From positions 62,001-126,000 of the forward strand of contig NZ_FOXH01000018.1 in assembly GCF_900115665.1 (NCBI RefSeq): a DNA stretch of 64,000 nt, written 5' to 3'. The position numbers and the translations under genes are program-made. The stretch is from Pseudarcicella hirudinis. Lineage in GTDB: Bacteria; Bacteroidota; Bacteroidia; Cytophagales; Spirosomataceae. Position 1 is the stretch's first letter. Each line of letters begins with the position of its first letter. Of this stretch, positions 43,452 to 52,052 are shown one piece after another. The notes under the pieces were generated by a model, which worked only from the letters and a program-made list of their open reading frames with translations, was not told the origin of the DNA and ran no database searches.

Positions 43452-44717
43452 ATGGAAAATCAAGTACCTGAAGGGCAGCAGAAAATTAAAAAAAGTCCTT
43501 ACGTTGCACTTCAATATCCTGAATTCAGAGCTTATATGATGGGAAATTCTTTATTTACCATGGCTTTATTGATGCAGGAAGTGGTTTTGGGTTATGAAGT
43601 ATATAAAATTTCACATGATCCGCTTGCACTCGGACTCATTGGTCTTGCAGAAGCCCTGCCTTATATTTCTCTGGCACTTTTTGGAGGGCATGTCGCCGAC
43701 AGAAGAGATAAAAAGACCATCATGCTTATCAGTCTGCTGGTAATTATTTCCGGTTCTGTCATTCTCATCTGGGCAACTAATCCCATTTCGGGACTGAGTA
43801 AGGAAATGATGCTGACCGTGATATATTTTGTCATATTTCTGATTGGTTTAGCCAAAGGCTTTTTCAGCCCTGCGGCTTCTTCTCTTAATCCGTTTCTGGT
43901 GCCTAAAGAAGTGTTTGCCAACGCTGCAACCTGGTCAAGTTCATTTTGGCAGTTTGGTGCAATTGTAGGCCCGGGCGTAGCAGGTTTTCTGTATGCATAC
44001 CTCGGACTGACTCACACATTGTGGATCGTTACCGGATTACTGATTATGGTGATGATTCTGATTTCTTTCATCAGTAAAAGACCGGTTATTATTCCTGAAA
44101 AAGCAGATATGACACTTTGGGAAAGTTTGAAAGAAGGAATCGTTTATGTATTTAAAACCAAAATTATTCTTTACTCGATCTCTCTTGATTTGTTTTCCGT
44201 ATTATTCGGAGGAGTAATTGCCATTTTGCCGATTTTTGCTGAAGATATCCTCAAAGTAGGAGCAGAGGGGCTGGGTATACTCAGAGCCGCACCATCAATA
44301 GGAGCACTTGTTACGATGGTATTTATGGTTTACTTCCCGCCGACAGACAATGCCTGGAGGAACCTGTTAATGGCTGTGGCGGGCTTTGGCATTGCTACCA
44401 TTATATTTGCACTGTCAACATTCTTTTGGCTGTCTGCTGCTGCACTATTTCTTACAGGAGCATTTGACAGTGTAAGCGTAATTGTACGTCAGACAGTACT
44501 GAGACATTTTACTCCGGACGAAATGCGCGGGCGGGTTTCGGCAGTAAACGGAATATTTGTAAGCTCTTCCAACGAAATCGGAGCATTCGAATCCGGTTTA
44601 TTAGCGAAAATATTCGGCACAGTACCTTCCGTTTTGCTGGGAGGAGCTGTCACAATTTCTATAGTTTCACTGGTGTGGATCAGGTCGAAAGAATTGTTTA
44701 AGTTGAAAATTAACTGA
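43452..44717 (+). CDS. MFS transporter (MFS_3, exporter-like)
   Basis: This 421-residue protein has about 12 helices and belongs to the major facilitator superfamily, MFS_3/EntS-like group. The loop 2-3 motif is GGHVADRRDKKTIM, and RGRVSAVNGIFVSSSNEIGAFESG near residues 360-383 is typical of this exporter branch. It may export a siderophore, drug or metabolite; no biosynthetic genes are nearby to tell. A strong terminator follows. Confidence 0.88.
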   Translation: MENQVPEGQQKIKKSPYVALQYPEFRAYMMGNSLFTMALLMQEVVLGYEVYKISHDPLALGLIGLAEALPYISLALFGGHVADRRDKKTIMLISLLVIISGSVILIWATNPISGLSKEMMLTVIYFVIFLIGLAKGFFSPAASSLNPFLVPKEVFANAATWSSSFWQFGAIVGPGVAGFLYAYLGLTHTLWIVTGLLIMVMILISFISKRPVIIPEKADMTLWESLKEGIVYVFKTKIILYSISLDLFSVLFGGVIAILPIFAEDILKVGAEGLGILRAAPSIGALVTMVFMVYFPPTDNAWRNLLMAVAGFGIATIIFALSTFFWLSAAALFLTGAFDSVSVIVRQTVLRHFTPDEMRGRVSAVNGIFVSSSNEIGAFESGLLAKIFGTVPSVLLGGAVTISIVSLVWIRSKELFKLKIN

Positions 44718-44743
44718 GAATCCCCGTTTTTTCAAATAATCAG

Positions 44744-44788
44744 AAGCAATGCGATAAGATTTAGAACCTTGTCGCATTGCTTTTTTTT
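44744..44788 (+). terminator. Intrinsic terminator after the MFS gene
   Basis: A 15-bp stem with one G-U pair (44744-44758 with 44768-44782) is followed by a run of eight T residues. Confidence 0.92.
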
Positions 44789-44826
44789 GAGATAAAATAT
44801 ATTTTCAAATAATTTTCCGAAAAAAA

Positions 44827-44860
44827 ACTATTCAAATAGTTGTAAAACTAAAAAATTAGT
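44827..44860. promoter_or_regulatory. Double operator before the blaI-like gene
   Basis: Two dyads of the form ACTA-N6-TAGT lie at 44827-44840 and 44847-44860, centred 20 bp apart (about two helical turns). Both extend to AACTA-N6-TAGTT. The second shares its exact core with the site at 47399-47412. They lie 48-81 bp before the BlaI-type regulator start, suggesting autoregulation. Confidence 0.65.
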
Positions 44861-44907
44861 TTAATCTTTAAAATAAGAAACAGGGCAGCAAAAAATTAAA
44901 AAGCTAT

Positions 44908-45285
44908 ATGCAAATGGTAGAAAAAGAATTAACCAGAGCCGAAGAGCAGATTATGAAAGTTATGTGGCAGTTAGATAAATGTTTTGTGAAAGATATCATA
45001 GAACAATTGCCGGATCCCAAGCCAGCTTACAACACGGTTTCCACTATTGTGAGAATCCTGGAAACAAAAGGGTTTGTAGATCATAAAGCTTATGGCAAAA
45101 CACACGAATATTTCCCCATAATTACCAAAGAACAATACAGTTCTTTCGCCACAGAGAAATTGGTGGAAGGATACTTCGAGAACTCTTTTTCAAGCCTTTT
45201 TTCCTTCTTCTCGCAAAAAGGAAAAATTGATGTCAAAGAAGCAGATGAAATCCTGAAAATGATCAATGAAATGAAAGCGGAGTAA
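44908..45285 (+). CDS. BlaI/MecI-family transcriptional repressor
   Basis: This 125-residue winged-helix repressor shows LTRAEEQIMKVMWQLDKCFVKDIIEQLP, the recognition helix YNTVSTIVRILETKGFV and the wing GKTHEYFPII. A C-terminal dimerisation part contains the region where BlaI is usually cleaved by BlaR1. It is followed by exbD, an M56 BlaR1-type protease and tonB. Two ACTA-N6-TAGT dyads lie just upstream and a third precedes tonB, the pattern of an autoregulated BlaI regulon. No beta-lactamase gene is nearby, so the target is envelope energy transduction rather than resistance, by inference. Confidence 0.9.
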   Translation: MQMVEKELTRAEEQIMKVMWQLDKCFVKDIIEQLPDPKPAYNTVSTIVRILETKGFVDHKAYGKTHEYFPIITKEQYSSFATEKLVEGYFENSFSSLFSFFSQKGKIDVKEADEILKMINEMKAE

Positions 45286-45409
45286 CAGGGAGCGGCGGTT
45301 AAAGACATTCTGATAGTTCTACACCCGAATATCAAAATCGGGAATTTTTAAAAGTTAAAGATTTATCTTTTCGTTTACCGGATTTTATTTTCAACACCAA
45401 CTTAATACT

Positions 45410-45925
45410 ATGGCCGAAGTAACCGCATCCGACAAGTCCTCAGAGGGCAAAAAGCGTAGTAAAAAACAAACCACTAAAATCGACATGACCCCAATGGTCG
45501 ATCTGGGTTTTTTGCTGATTACATTTTTTATGCTTACCACTACACTCAGTAAACCGGTTATCATGAAACTCAACATGCCGTTTGATGATGGCACTACGTC
45601 TGTGGTTCCTGAATCCGGATCATTGACTGTTATTTTAGGCAAAGCCGACAGGATTTATTATTACCAGGGCCTGTCAGATGATCCGGATACAAGAGTTCAG
45701 ACGACAGATTTTTCACCGGAAGGTATTAGAAAATTACTTTTTAATTTTAAAGAAAAGATAGGTGATGCCTTTACAATAGTGGTTAAATCTACAGAAAATG
45801 CTAAGTACAGAAACATGGTGGATTTATTGGATGAATTTACCATTACCAATAATAAACACTATGGCATCGTTACTATTACTGAGAAAGATAAACAGTTGTT
45901 ATCCAGATCAGTAACTGATTATTAG
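45410..45925 (+). CDS. exbD: ExbD/TolR-family protein
   Basis: This 171-residue protein has a short basic cytoplasmic N-terminus (KKRSKKQTTKIDMTP), one membrane helix with the essential Asp (MVDLGFLLITFFMLT, about 27-42), and a periplasmic domain. ExbD works with ExbB to use the proton gradient to power TonB. No exbB lies in the window, so this copy must use an ExbB from elsewhere or act as part of a signalling version. It lies between a BlaI-type repressor and the M56-TonB protein. Confidence 0.9.
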   Translation: MAEVTASDKSSEGKKRSKKQTTKIDMTPMVDLGFLLITFFMLTTTLSKPVIMKLNMPFDDGTTSVVPESGSLTVILGKADRIYYYQGLSDDPDTRVQTTDFSPEGIRKLLFNFKEKIGDAFTIVVKSTENAKYRNMVDLLDEFTITNNKHYGIVTITEKDKQLLSRSVTDY

Positions 45926-45949
45926 AACTTTAAGCAAAACCCGGATACT

Positions 45950-47299
45950 ATGAACTGGCTCCACTATCTTCTGCAAGTGAACCTTTATTTGGTTTTATTT
46001 TATGCATTCTACAGAATCGCTTTGAATGAGGAAACCTTTTTTAACCTGAACCGTGCTTATTTAATCGCAGCCGCAGCTTTTTCCTTCTTCATTCCGCTTA
46101 TGCAGTCGGAGTGGATCAGAGGATGGTTTGTTTCTTCAAAAGTACATGAAACGCTTTATGAAGTCTATAATCCGCAAATCATCTACCAGCGATCTGAGTC
46201 ATTACCGAGTTTTTATGTTTCCTGGGGAGAATTGCTTGCTTTCATATACATTACAGGGGTACTGATAGGAATTGCAAAATTCAGTTTAAATGTTGCCTAT
46301 CTTGGAAAGCTGATGCGGGGAAAACTGATCGGAGAACAATCTGAACGTGCCTTTTCATTCTTTAATTTTCTGTTTGTTTCTCAGGATATGAAAGGCCGGA
46401 ACACAGTGCTTGAACATGAAAAAGTACATATTCGTCAATTGCATTCTGCTGACGTACTTTTATTTGAACTGATAACTATTTTCAACTGGTTTAATCCTGT
46501 TACTTTTTTCTACAAAAGATCAATAAAATGTATTCATGAGTACATTGCAGATGATATAGCCAGTCGCCATGAAAATACAAGGAATGATTATGCCATGCTT
46601 TTGTTTAGTCAGCAGTTTGGTGTACAGACCGTTCCTTTAACGAATGATTTTTTCAATGAATCGCTTCTGAAACAGCGTATTAAAATGCTCATGAAGGATC
46701 GTTCGGAAGAAAGATCTCTGTTAAAATATGGCTTTATTGCTCCGCTTTTCCTGCTTATGATTGTATTGTCCTCTTCAACTATGGGAAGCAGGCAGATTTC
46801 AAAAATGGAAAGGAATATCGGGAAAATGACAGGTTATCGCATAGAAGTTTTGCCTTCAGAAACTGTCAAGCCGGCAAGTAAGGTGCTGGCGGAATCGGGA
46901 GTGCATTTAACCAGAGGAATGATGATCAGTGCCGATCTGGCAGAGGAATTAGTAAATGAAGAAAATAACCGGCGTCAGGGGATCTATGATGCCGTGGACA
47001 ATCAGGCAGAATTTCCCGGTGGCAGAAGAGCTTTTAGCGAATTTTTGCAGGAAAATATTGAATATCCCTCAGAAGCCATTCGTGCTAAAACCGGAGGCAA
47101 AGTTTACATAGCCTTTGTGGTAAATACAGACGGAAGTACTCAGGATTTCAAGGTTATAAAAGGTTTAGGATATGGATTGGAGCAGGAAGCCCTCAGAGTT
47201 TTAAAACTGATTCCTAGATGGATTCCCGGCATACAAAAAGGTAAAGTGGTAAGAAGTAAGTTTGTCGTTCCGATCAATTTTGTCCCGGCCAGGACCTGA
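45950..47299 (+). CDS. BlaR1-type M56 metalloprotease fused to a TonB C-terminal domain
   Basis: This 449-residue membrane protein has N-terminal helices (about 4-23, 35-50, 90-110), an M56 peptidase core with HEKVH at residues 156-160 and the third ligand in HEYIADDIA, and a further helix (about 265-283). The C-terminal part carries a TonB-C domain (about 355-449, EFPGGRRAFSEFLQENIEYP, then GGKVYIAFVV and IPRWIPG). In BlaR1 the sensor would be a penicillin-binding domain; here it is replaced by TonB-C. It starts 25 bp after exbD. It probably senses an envelope state and cleaves the BlaI-type repressor. Confidence 0.9.
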   Translation: MNWLHYLLQVNLYLVLFYAFYRIALNEETFFNLNRAYLIAAAAFSFFIPLMQSEWIRGWFVSSKVHETLYEVYNPQIIYQRSESLPSFYVSWGELLAFIYITGVLIGIAKFSLNVAYLGKLMRGKLIGEQSERAFSFFNFLFVSQDMKGRNTVLEHEKVHIRQLHSADVLLFELITIFNWFNPVTFFYKRSIKCIHEYIADDIASRHENTRNDYAMLLFSQQFGVQTVPLTNDFFNESLLKQRIKMLMKDRSEERSLLKYGFIAPLFLLMIVLSSSTMGSRQISKMERNIGKMTGYRIEVLPSETVKPASKVLAESGVHLTRGMMISADLAEELVNEENNRRQGIYDAVDNQAEFPGGRRAFSEFLQENIEYPSEAIRAKTGGKVYIAFVVNTDGSTQDFKVIKGLGYGLEQEALRVLKLIPRWIPGIQKGKVVRSKFVVPINFVPART

Positions 47300-47358
47300 T
47301 TTAAGAAAAACAAATGAGTACAACAGACGAAAGCCTGTGATCGGCTGAAAAATTTCTG

Positions 47359-47386
47359 AAAAATCCCTGTAAAAAGGGATTTTTTT
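47359..47386 (+). terminator. Terminator between the M56-TonB gene and tonB
   Basis: AAAAATCCCT (47359-47368) pairs with AGGGATTTTT (47375-47384), followed by more T residues. It separates the first three genes from tonB, which has its own operator. Confidence 0.8.
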
Positions 47387-47398
47387 AGAAATTTAATA

Positions 47399-47412
47399 AC
47401 TAAAAAATTAGT
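47399..47412. promoter_or_regulatory. BlaI-type operator before tonB
   Basis: ACTA-N6-TAGT with the same core (ACTAAAAAATTAGT) as the proximal dyad before the blaI-like gene, 43 bp before the tonB start. It places tonB in the same predicted regulon. Confidence 0.65.
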
Positions 47413-47454
47413 TTTAAAATTAATCTTATAGTTCAACTTTAGACAAAACTTAAC

Positions 47455-48279
47455 ATGGAAAATCCGAAACCCAATCAAACTTTAGAAGATATAATCTTCA
47501 TGAACAGAAACCGGAGTTATGGTGCGTATTCTTTAAGGAGAGATTATCACGACAGGATATTGAAGGCCCTGATTTTAGGTATTGTCATTTTTGTGCTGGC
47601 TATTGTTTCTCCTTTGATTTTTGCAGAGGATAAGGGCGGGCATAAAGAAACGATTGTAGATATTCATATGCAGGAATATGCAATTCCTCCTGAAAAAAAG
47701 ATAGAGCTTCCCAAACAGATTCCTCTGGTTAACCAGGTTCCACCCGTAGCGGTTAAAACGCAGAAATTCAATGATTTTGAAATAATGCCTGATGATAAAG
47801 TGGAGGAACTGCCCCCTACTCAGGATGAACTCTCAAAGTCTGATGTGGTCATTGGTTCTGTTAACATAGAAGCGGAGGCTGGTCTGGAAGCTGTAATTGA
47901 CCCTGATGCCTCTACCGGAGTAGATAAAAAAGTGGATATTCCTGTAGAGGTGGAAGTAGTAGAAAAACCATTTTTGCATGTAGAAATTATGCCGGAATAT
48001 CAGGGAGGGCTGACTGAATTGTCCAGATTTCTGCAGAAAAACCTCAGGTATCCCGGCAGAGCGGTAGATGCCGGAATAGGGGGGAAAGTTTACATGACCT
48101 TTATTGTTGGTAAAAGCGGAGAAATCTATAATGTGGAAGTATTGAAAGGATTAGGATTTGGCTGTGATGAAGAGGCGATGAGGGTAATAAAACTAATGAA
48201 AAGGTGGATTCCAGGAAAACAATCAAATATACCGGTTGCAGTGAAGTTCACCCTACCCATTACGTTTCAGTTAAATTAA
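47455..48279 (+). CDS. tonB: Energy transducer TonB
   Basis: This 274-residue protein has the Bacteroidota TonB N-terminus (DIIFMNRNRSYGAYSLRRDY), one membrane helix (about 36-55), and a Pro/Glu/Val-rich periplasmic linker with few of the classical Pro-Lys repeats. The C-terminal TonB-C domain (about 178-274) shows MPEYQGGLTELSRFLQKNLRYP, GGKVYMTFIVGKSG and KRWIPGKQ. It passes proton-motive energy to outer-membrane TonB-dependent receptors. It belongs with the upstream BlaI-ExbD-M56/TonB genes, but a terminator and its own operator precede it. Confidence 0.92.
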   Translation: MENPKPNQTLEDIIFMNRNRSYGAYSLRRDYHDRILKALILGIVIFVLAIVSPLIFAEDKGGHKETIVDIHMQEYAIPPEKKIELPKQIPLVNQVPPVAVKTQKFNDFEIMPDDKVEELPPTQDELSKSDVVIGSVNIEAEAGLEAVIDPDASTGVDKKVDIPVEVEVVEKPFLHVEIMPEYQGGLTELSRFLQKNLRYPGRAVDAGIGGKVYMTFIVGKSGEIYNVEVLKGLGFGCDEEAMRVIKLMKRWIPGKQSNIPVAVKFTLPITFQLN

Positions 48280-48298
48280 TGGAAGTAAAGTGAAATGG

Positions 48299-48328
48299 GG
48301 GAAGGTCTTGCCTTCCCTTATTTTATTT
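48299..48328. terminator. Terminator between tonB and the convergent hypothetical gene
   Basis: GGGAAGG (48299-48305) pairs with CCTTCCC (48311-48317), followed by TTATTTTATTT on the plus strand. Confidence 0.6.
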
Positions 48329-48854
48329 ACGAAGATCTGAGACTTTCCAGTGCTTTTTTATCTTCCAGCTTCTGATGGCATTTCTCAAGTCTGTTCAGCA
48401 ATTCCTTGCGCATTTGCACCATTTGCAATACTTCTTCGACTTTTTCCGAATATTTCAGATTGGCAAAAAACAGGGAAGGAAACAGTTTGTAACTGATTTC
48501 TTCAGTTTCTAACCCTTTTTTGCCCTTTTTCCCAAAGGTAATCTGGATGGTTGGAAAATGAACATCCTTGAGATCAGGGGCTTTTTCTGAACCAAAGCGA
48601 AGGTCATGGATTTCATCCAGAGAGAAACTTTTCTGATCAATTACTGTTGCACCAAGGGTTTGAACCTGTACAAGATGTTTGTCTGTAATGGCAAGATATG
48701 AGGCCCTTTTTTGTTTAAAAACTTCTCCGACAGAAGCTCTGAATTGTTGCCAGCCTGATAGCTCAACGTATTGTGTGGAAACCAAAGCTTTTACGGGATC
48801 GCTGATAGAGGAGGTAATATGGGTAAAAGACTGTAAAACAGGAAAATGGTTCAT
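48327..48854 (-). CDS. Hypothetical protein, 175 aa, PH-like
   Basis: I do not recognise a named family. The first two thirds (about 1-125) are beta-rich with alternating segments (RASYLAITDKHLVQVQTLG, TIQITFGKKGKKG), which could form a bacterial PH-like domain. The C-terminal third (about 130-175) is a basic helix. There is no signal peptide or membrane helix. It has a small terminator at its 3' side and is followed upstream by a 524-bp gap. Confidence 0.6.
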   Translation of the reverse strand: MNHFPVLQSFTHITSSISDPVKALVSTQYVELSGWQQFRASVGEVFKQKRASYLAITDKHLVQVQTLGATVIDQKSFSLDEIHDLRFGSEKAPDLKDVHFPTIQITFGKKGKKGLETEEISYKLFPSLFFANLKYSEKVEEVLQMVQMRKELLNRLEKCHQKLEDKKALESLRSS

Positions 48855-49378
48855 AAGTAACGCAGTGATTAAAATATCTTAAAGATGATCTATGGATTAA
48901 TTTTTTATTAACGGTAAATATCCTGATAAATTTCAGAACAGAACAATTCTGCTAAATAAGTACTACCCGGTCAGGTTTCCAAACCTGAGGAATGATTTGA
49001 GAAAAAATATATGTTTTAAAGAGAATTACCATTCTGATTGAATGACTGAAAACAGAATTTTTATGACATTTTTGTAAAAAAGCTTTAAGAATCATCTTTT
49101 TCACCTCTCATTTTCCTCTATAAAATGCTGGTTTATTCTTTCGTAATACCGGATTCATTTTAGCCGGAATTGAGTAAATGCACTTAACTCAAGGTAACCT
49201 TACAGACCGATTTTTGTAAAGTCTAAAGGTTGAATATGATTTATTAAAGAATTTTAAAATTTATTAATTTGATTGTTAGGTAGTTATGTATATTTTTTTT
49301 GAATATTTGTTATATTTAATCAGGAAGAGCATATAATTTCTTAATATAAAAATTTCAAAAATTTAATCATTTACCATT
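48855..49378. other. 524-bp gap with palindrome
   Basis: This stretch lies between divergent genes and is one of the longest gaps in the window. It is AT-rich, and I see no convincing coding frame. It holds the palindrome at 48971-48988 and long A/T tracts near 49285-49320 just before the CBM48-like gene. Confidence 0.5.
48971..48988. promoter_or_regulatory. 18-bp palindrome TCAGGTTT-CC-AAACCTGA
   Basis: Perfect 8-bp arms flank a 2-nt centre inside the 524-bp gap. No T-tract follows, so an operator is more likely than a terminator. Confidence 0.4.
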
Positions 49379-49687
49379 ATGACGCTTGTAAAACAATTCT
49401 TAAAGTCAAAACCAGTTTGTAAGGTTACATTTGCTGTTCCGGCTGAAGCTGTAACAGGAGCAAAATCTGTTAGTTTAGTGGGAGAATTTAATGATTGGAA
49501 TCCGGAGACTCTGCCTTTGAAAAAACAGAAAGATGGTTCATTTAAGACAGTAGTTGAGTTGGAAACAGGAAAAGAATTTCAATTTCGTTATTTGATTGAT
49601 AATGATGTCTGGACAAATGATTCGTCTGCTGACAAATATGTGCCAAGCGGAATTTCTGTTGAAGAAAATTCCGTAGTAGTTCTTTAA
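49379..49687 (+). CDS. Isoamylase early-set (CBM48-like) domain protein
   Basis: This 102-residue protein is almost entirely an isoamylase N-terminal/early-set glycogen-binding fold (VTFAVPAEAVTGAKSVSLVG, GEFNDWNPETLPLKK, GKEFQFRYLIDNDVWTNDS). Such stand-alone domains occur widely in Bacteroidota and may bind alpha-glucan or act as small regulatory partners, but have no catalytic centre. It has no signal peptide and is monocistronic, closed by a bidirectional terminator. Confidence 0.85.
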   Translation: MTLVKQFLKSKPVCKVTFAVPAEAVTGAKSVSLVGEFNDWNPETLPLKKQKDGSFKTVVELETGKEFQFRYLIDNDVWTNDSSADKYVPSGISVEENSVVVL

Positions 49688-49701
49688 TCAAAACTTTCTT
49701 C

Positions 49702-49738
49702 AGCTTAAGCCTGATTGCCAGGCTTAAGCTATATTTTG
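49702..49738. terminator. Bidirectional terminator between the CBM48-like gene and the acyltransferase gene
   Basis: AGCTTAAGCCTG (49702-49713) pairs perfectly with 49719-49730 around a 5-nt loop. A/T runs on both sides suit the convergent genes. Confidence 0.82.
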
Positions 49739-49745
49739 GGAGAAT

Positions 49746-50855
49746 TTAAACCTTGATGATTATTTTCTTCTGATACATAATCCAAAGGATTATCAGCCAG
49801 ATGATTACAAATGTAACGGCTCCTGCGAGAGAGGCATTTTTGGGTTCGGTGAAAAAAGGTACAATCCATGATTCATAGAGCCAGGTTTTGATACCCGTTT
49901 CTTCGCCGTCCGGCATTTTAACTTTAATCATATTCATTACTCTGGGAATCAGCCCTGAGAGGAAGAATACTGTAATGGCATTTACTCCGTAAACAACAAA
50001 AGGTCTTGTCCAGATTCTGAGTCCTTTTATATCGATTACCCAATATAAAACGGCAAGAAAAGAAAGTGCCCATCCTGAAGTCCAGCACACAAAAGAGCTG
50101 GTCCACAATGATTTATTAATAGGAAATCCAATCATATTCCAGATAAATCCGATCATTATTCCTAAAAAACCGAATCCTAACATCCAAAGCACTTTTTTAT
50201 CAGTATTAATGCCTTTGCGTTGTAACCACTGACCTGTAAGTACGCCTGAAAGTCCTGTTCCGATGGCAGGAAGAGAACTTAATAAGCCTTCCGGATCCCA
50301 GACTCTGACGGCTTTATAAAGGTGTGCTGTACCCAGAACTATCCGATCCAGCCAGGCTCCCAGATTAGATTCAGGTTCGAGATTTGCAGCTCCCGCATCA
50401 GGTACAGGGATTTGCGTCATGATAAACCAATACCCGGCCAGAATGGCAATCATAAGGAAAATCTGAGTCCTTTTGGAAGTAACGAGAAATAAGATTGAAC
50501 AGATCAGGAAAACCAGAGAGATTCTTTGTAAAACACCCATGATTCTCACTACTGAAAAATCGAATCGCGGAAAAAGTGAAAGAAATAAGCCTAAACCAAA
50601 AAGTTTGAGACTTCTTTGAAAGATCTTTGAAATGGTCTGATAGTCAGGTTTTTTATGCTGGAAGGCAAAAGGAATAGCTACTCCTACGATGAATAGAAAA
50701 AATGGGAAAACCAGATCAGTTGGAGTACATCCATTCCATTCTGCATGTTCTAAAGGCGCATAAATGTGTCCCCAATCGCCTGGATTGTTGACTAAAATCA
50801 TCATCATGACGGTCATTCCGCGGAATACATCAAGAGAGAGTAAACGTTGATTCAT
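49746..50855 (-). CDS. HGSNAT/NagX-type membrane acyltransferase
   Basis: This 369-residue protein has about ten predicted membrane helices. It begins RLLSLDVFRGMTVMMMILVNNPGDW, the hallmark of the heparan-alpha-glucosaminide acetyltransferase/NagX (DUF5009) family. Conserved WNGCTPTDLVFPFFLFIVG follows. Relatives move acetyl groups onto amino sugars or take part in N-acetylglucosamine use in Bacteroidota. No other amino-sugar catabolic genes are adjacent, so the role here is inferred from family only. Confidence 0.85.
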   Translation of the reverse strand: MNQRLLSLDVFRGMTVMMMILVNNPGDWGHIYAPLEHAEWNGCTPTDLVFPFFLFIVGVAIPFAFQHKKPDYQTISKIFQRSLKLFGLGLFLSLFPRFDFSVVRIMGVLQRISLVFLICSILFLVTSKRTQIFLMIAILAGYWFIMTQIPVPDAGAANLEPESNLGAWLDRIVLGTAHLYKAVRVWDPEGLLSSLPAIGTGLSGVLTGQWLQRKGINTDKKVLWMLGFGFLGIMIGFIWNMIGFPINKSLWTSSFVCWTSGWALSFLAVLYWVIDIKGLRIWTRPFVVYGVNAITVFFLSGLIPRVMNMIKVKMPDGEETGIKTWLYESWIVPFFTEPKNASLAGAVTFVIIWLIILWIMYQKKIIIKV

Positions 50856-50960
50856 TAGGTTGGTTAAGATTTTTATCCGAAATTAAAAAAAAGCCTGATT
50901 GATAAAAATCCGCAGTAAAAATAATTCCGCTGAATTGAAATTTAATCTTTAAAAACCAAT

Positions 50961-51905
50961 CTAAAGTTTTTGAATAAACTGAATAATACCTTCCGTTAGT
51001 TTGGCTGACAAAGGAAATTCCTCACTTTTGATCTCTTGTTGCCGGATCTGGTTTTCGTCTTTTAACGAATGAGTCATTGCCTCTATCGGTAAATATTCTG
51101 CGTCGGGTTTAGCCTTTGAAAGTGCCAGACCTTCAGTTTCACCAACCTGCTGGTCCGATTTCCCCTGAACAATTAAGGTTGGAATATTTACTTTCCGGAT
51201 TTCTTCTGTCGGAGTATATTTTAGCCAGGAAATGATATAAGGCTGGACAGATGGCCTGAAAAGAGAGAAAATGAGCATATTTTGCATAATCTTCGGAATT
51301 TTTTCTCCTTGTCTTAATTTGCTGAAATATTTTTCTGTCTCTTTTTTTACAGAATCGGGAATAGGCTGCGTGGCAATCTGGGTATTAATGATTTCATCGA
51401 TTCTTCTTGCCGGGCCTGCCATTGAAATATAAGCATCAGCCTTCGCTTTTTGCAAAGCCAGCATCCCGATCAGAGAGCCTTCAGAGTGGCCTGCAATGAT
51501 AATTTTGGAAAAACGTTTGTCTTTTCTTAGAGTATCAATAAACTGTGCCGCATCATCTACATATGTTTCAAAGGTCAGATCAGCTTCACGTAAACCTGCC
51601 CCTGAACTTTTAGCAACTCCTCTCTTATCATAGCGGAGTGAGGCGATTCCGTTTTCTGCGAGTTTTTCGGCCAGTAATTTATAGCTATTGCTTTTATCTG
51701 CCATAGGATTGTTCCCGTCCCTGTCTGTAGGTCCGGATCCGGCAATGATAAGCACAATAGGAAATGCACCTGAAACAGAGGGAGTTAAGATTGTTCCTTC
51801 AAGAGATCCCTTGTTTTGTTTCAGCACGATATTCTGGGTAGAGGTCTGTGAAAAATTAAGGAAAGAAATGAGGAAAAGGTAGGTTGACAGAATGAGTTTT
51901 TTCAT
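50961..51905 (-). CDS. Secreted alpha/beta hydrolase
   Basis: This 314-residue protein has a signal peptide (about 1-19, ending FLNFSQT) and an alpha/beta hydrolase fold with oxyanion region IAGSGPTDRDGN, the nucleophile in GHSEGSLIG near residue 140, a late Asp in PTLIVQGKSDQQVG and a His in EAMTHSLKD. The GHSEGS nucleophile and GSGPTDRDG motif are common in dienelactone-hydrolase-like esterases. The substrate is unknown. It is divergent from the OmpA gene. Confidence 0.82.
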   Translation of the reverse strand: MKKLILSTYLFLISFLNFSQTSTQNIVLKQNKGSLEGTILTPSVSGAFPIVLIIAGSGPTDRDGNNPMADKSNSYKLLAEKLAENGIASLRYDKRGVAKSSGAGLREADLTFETYVDDAAQFIDTLRKDKRFSKIIIAGHSEGSLIGMLALQKAKADAYISMAGPARRIDEIINTQIATQPIPDSVKKETEKYFSKLRQGEKIPKIMQNMLIFSLFRPSVQPYIISWLKYTPTEEIRKVNIPTLIVQGKSDQQVGETEGLALSKAKPDAEYLPIEAMTHSLKDENQIRQQEIKSEEFPLSAKLTEGIIQFIQKL

Positions 51906-52012
51906 AAATTTAAAATAATTTGAGATTTAAAGGATAATATTCTACTGCACTGTCACTTATAGCAAATTCTTATAAATCAGGTCAAATTAAAACAATTTAC
52001 GCATTTTTTGGA

Positions 52013-52052
52013 AAAACAAGTCCAAAAACCGGAATGAAAACAAGTCCGGTTT
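52013..52052. promoter_or_regulatory. Repeats in the hydrolase/OmpA divergent promoter region
   Basis: AAAACAAGTCC occurs at 52013-52023 and 52037-52047 (24 bp apart), and AAACCGGA (52026-52033) pairs with TCCGGTTT (52045-52052). The region lies between two divergent genes, so regulatory sites are plausible. Confidence 0.35.

Noticed and set aside
44827-48279. Beta-lactam resistance operon
   Set aside because: BlaI and BlaR1-like proteins are present, but there is no beta-lactamase and the M56 protein has a TonB-C domain instead of a penicillin-binding sensor.
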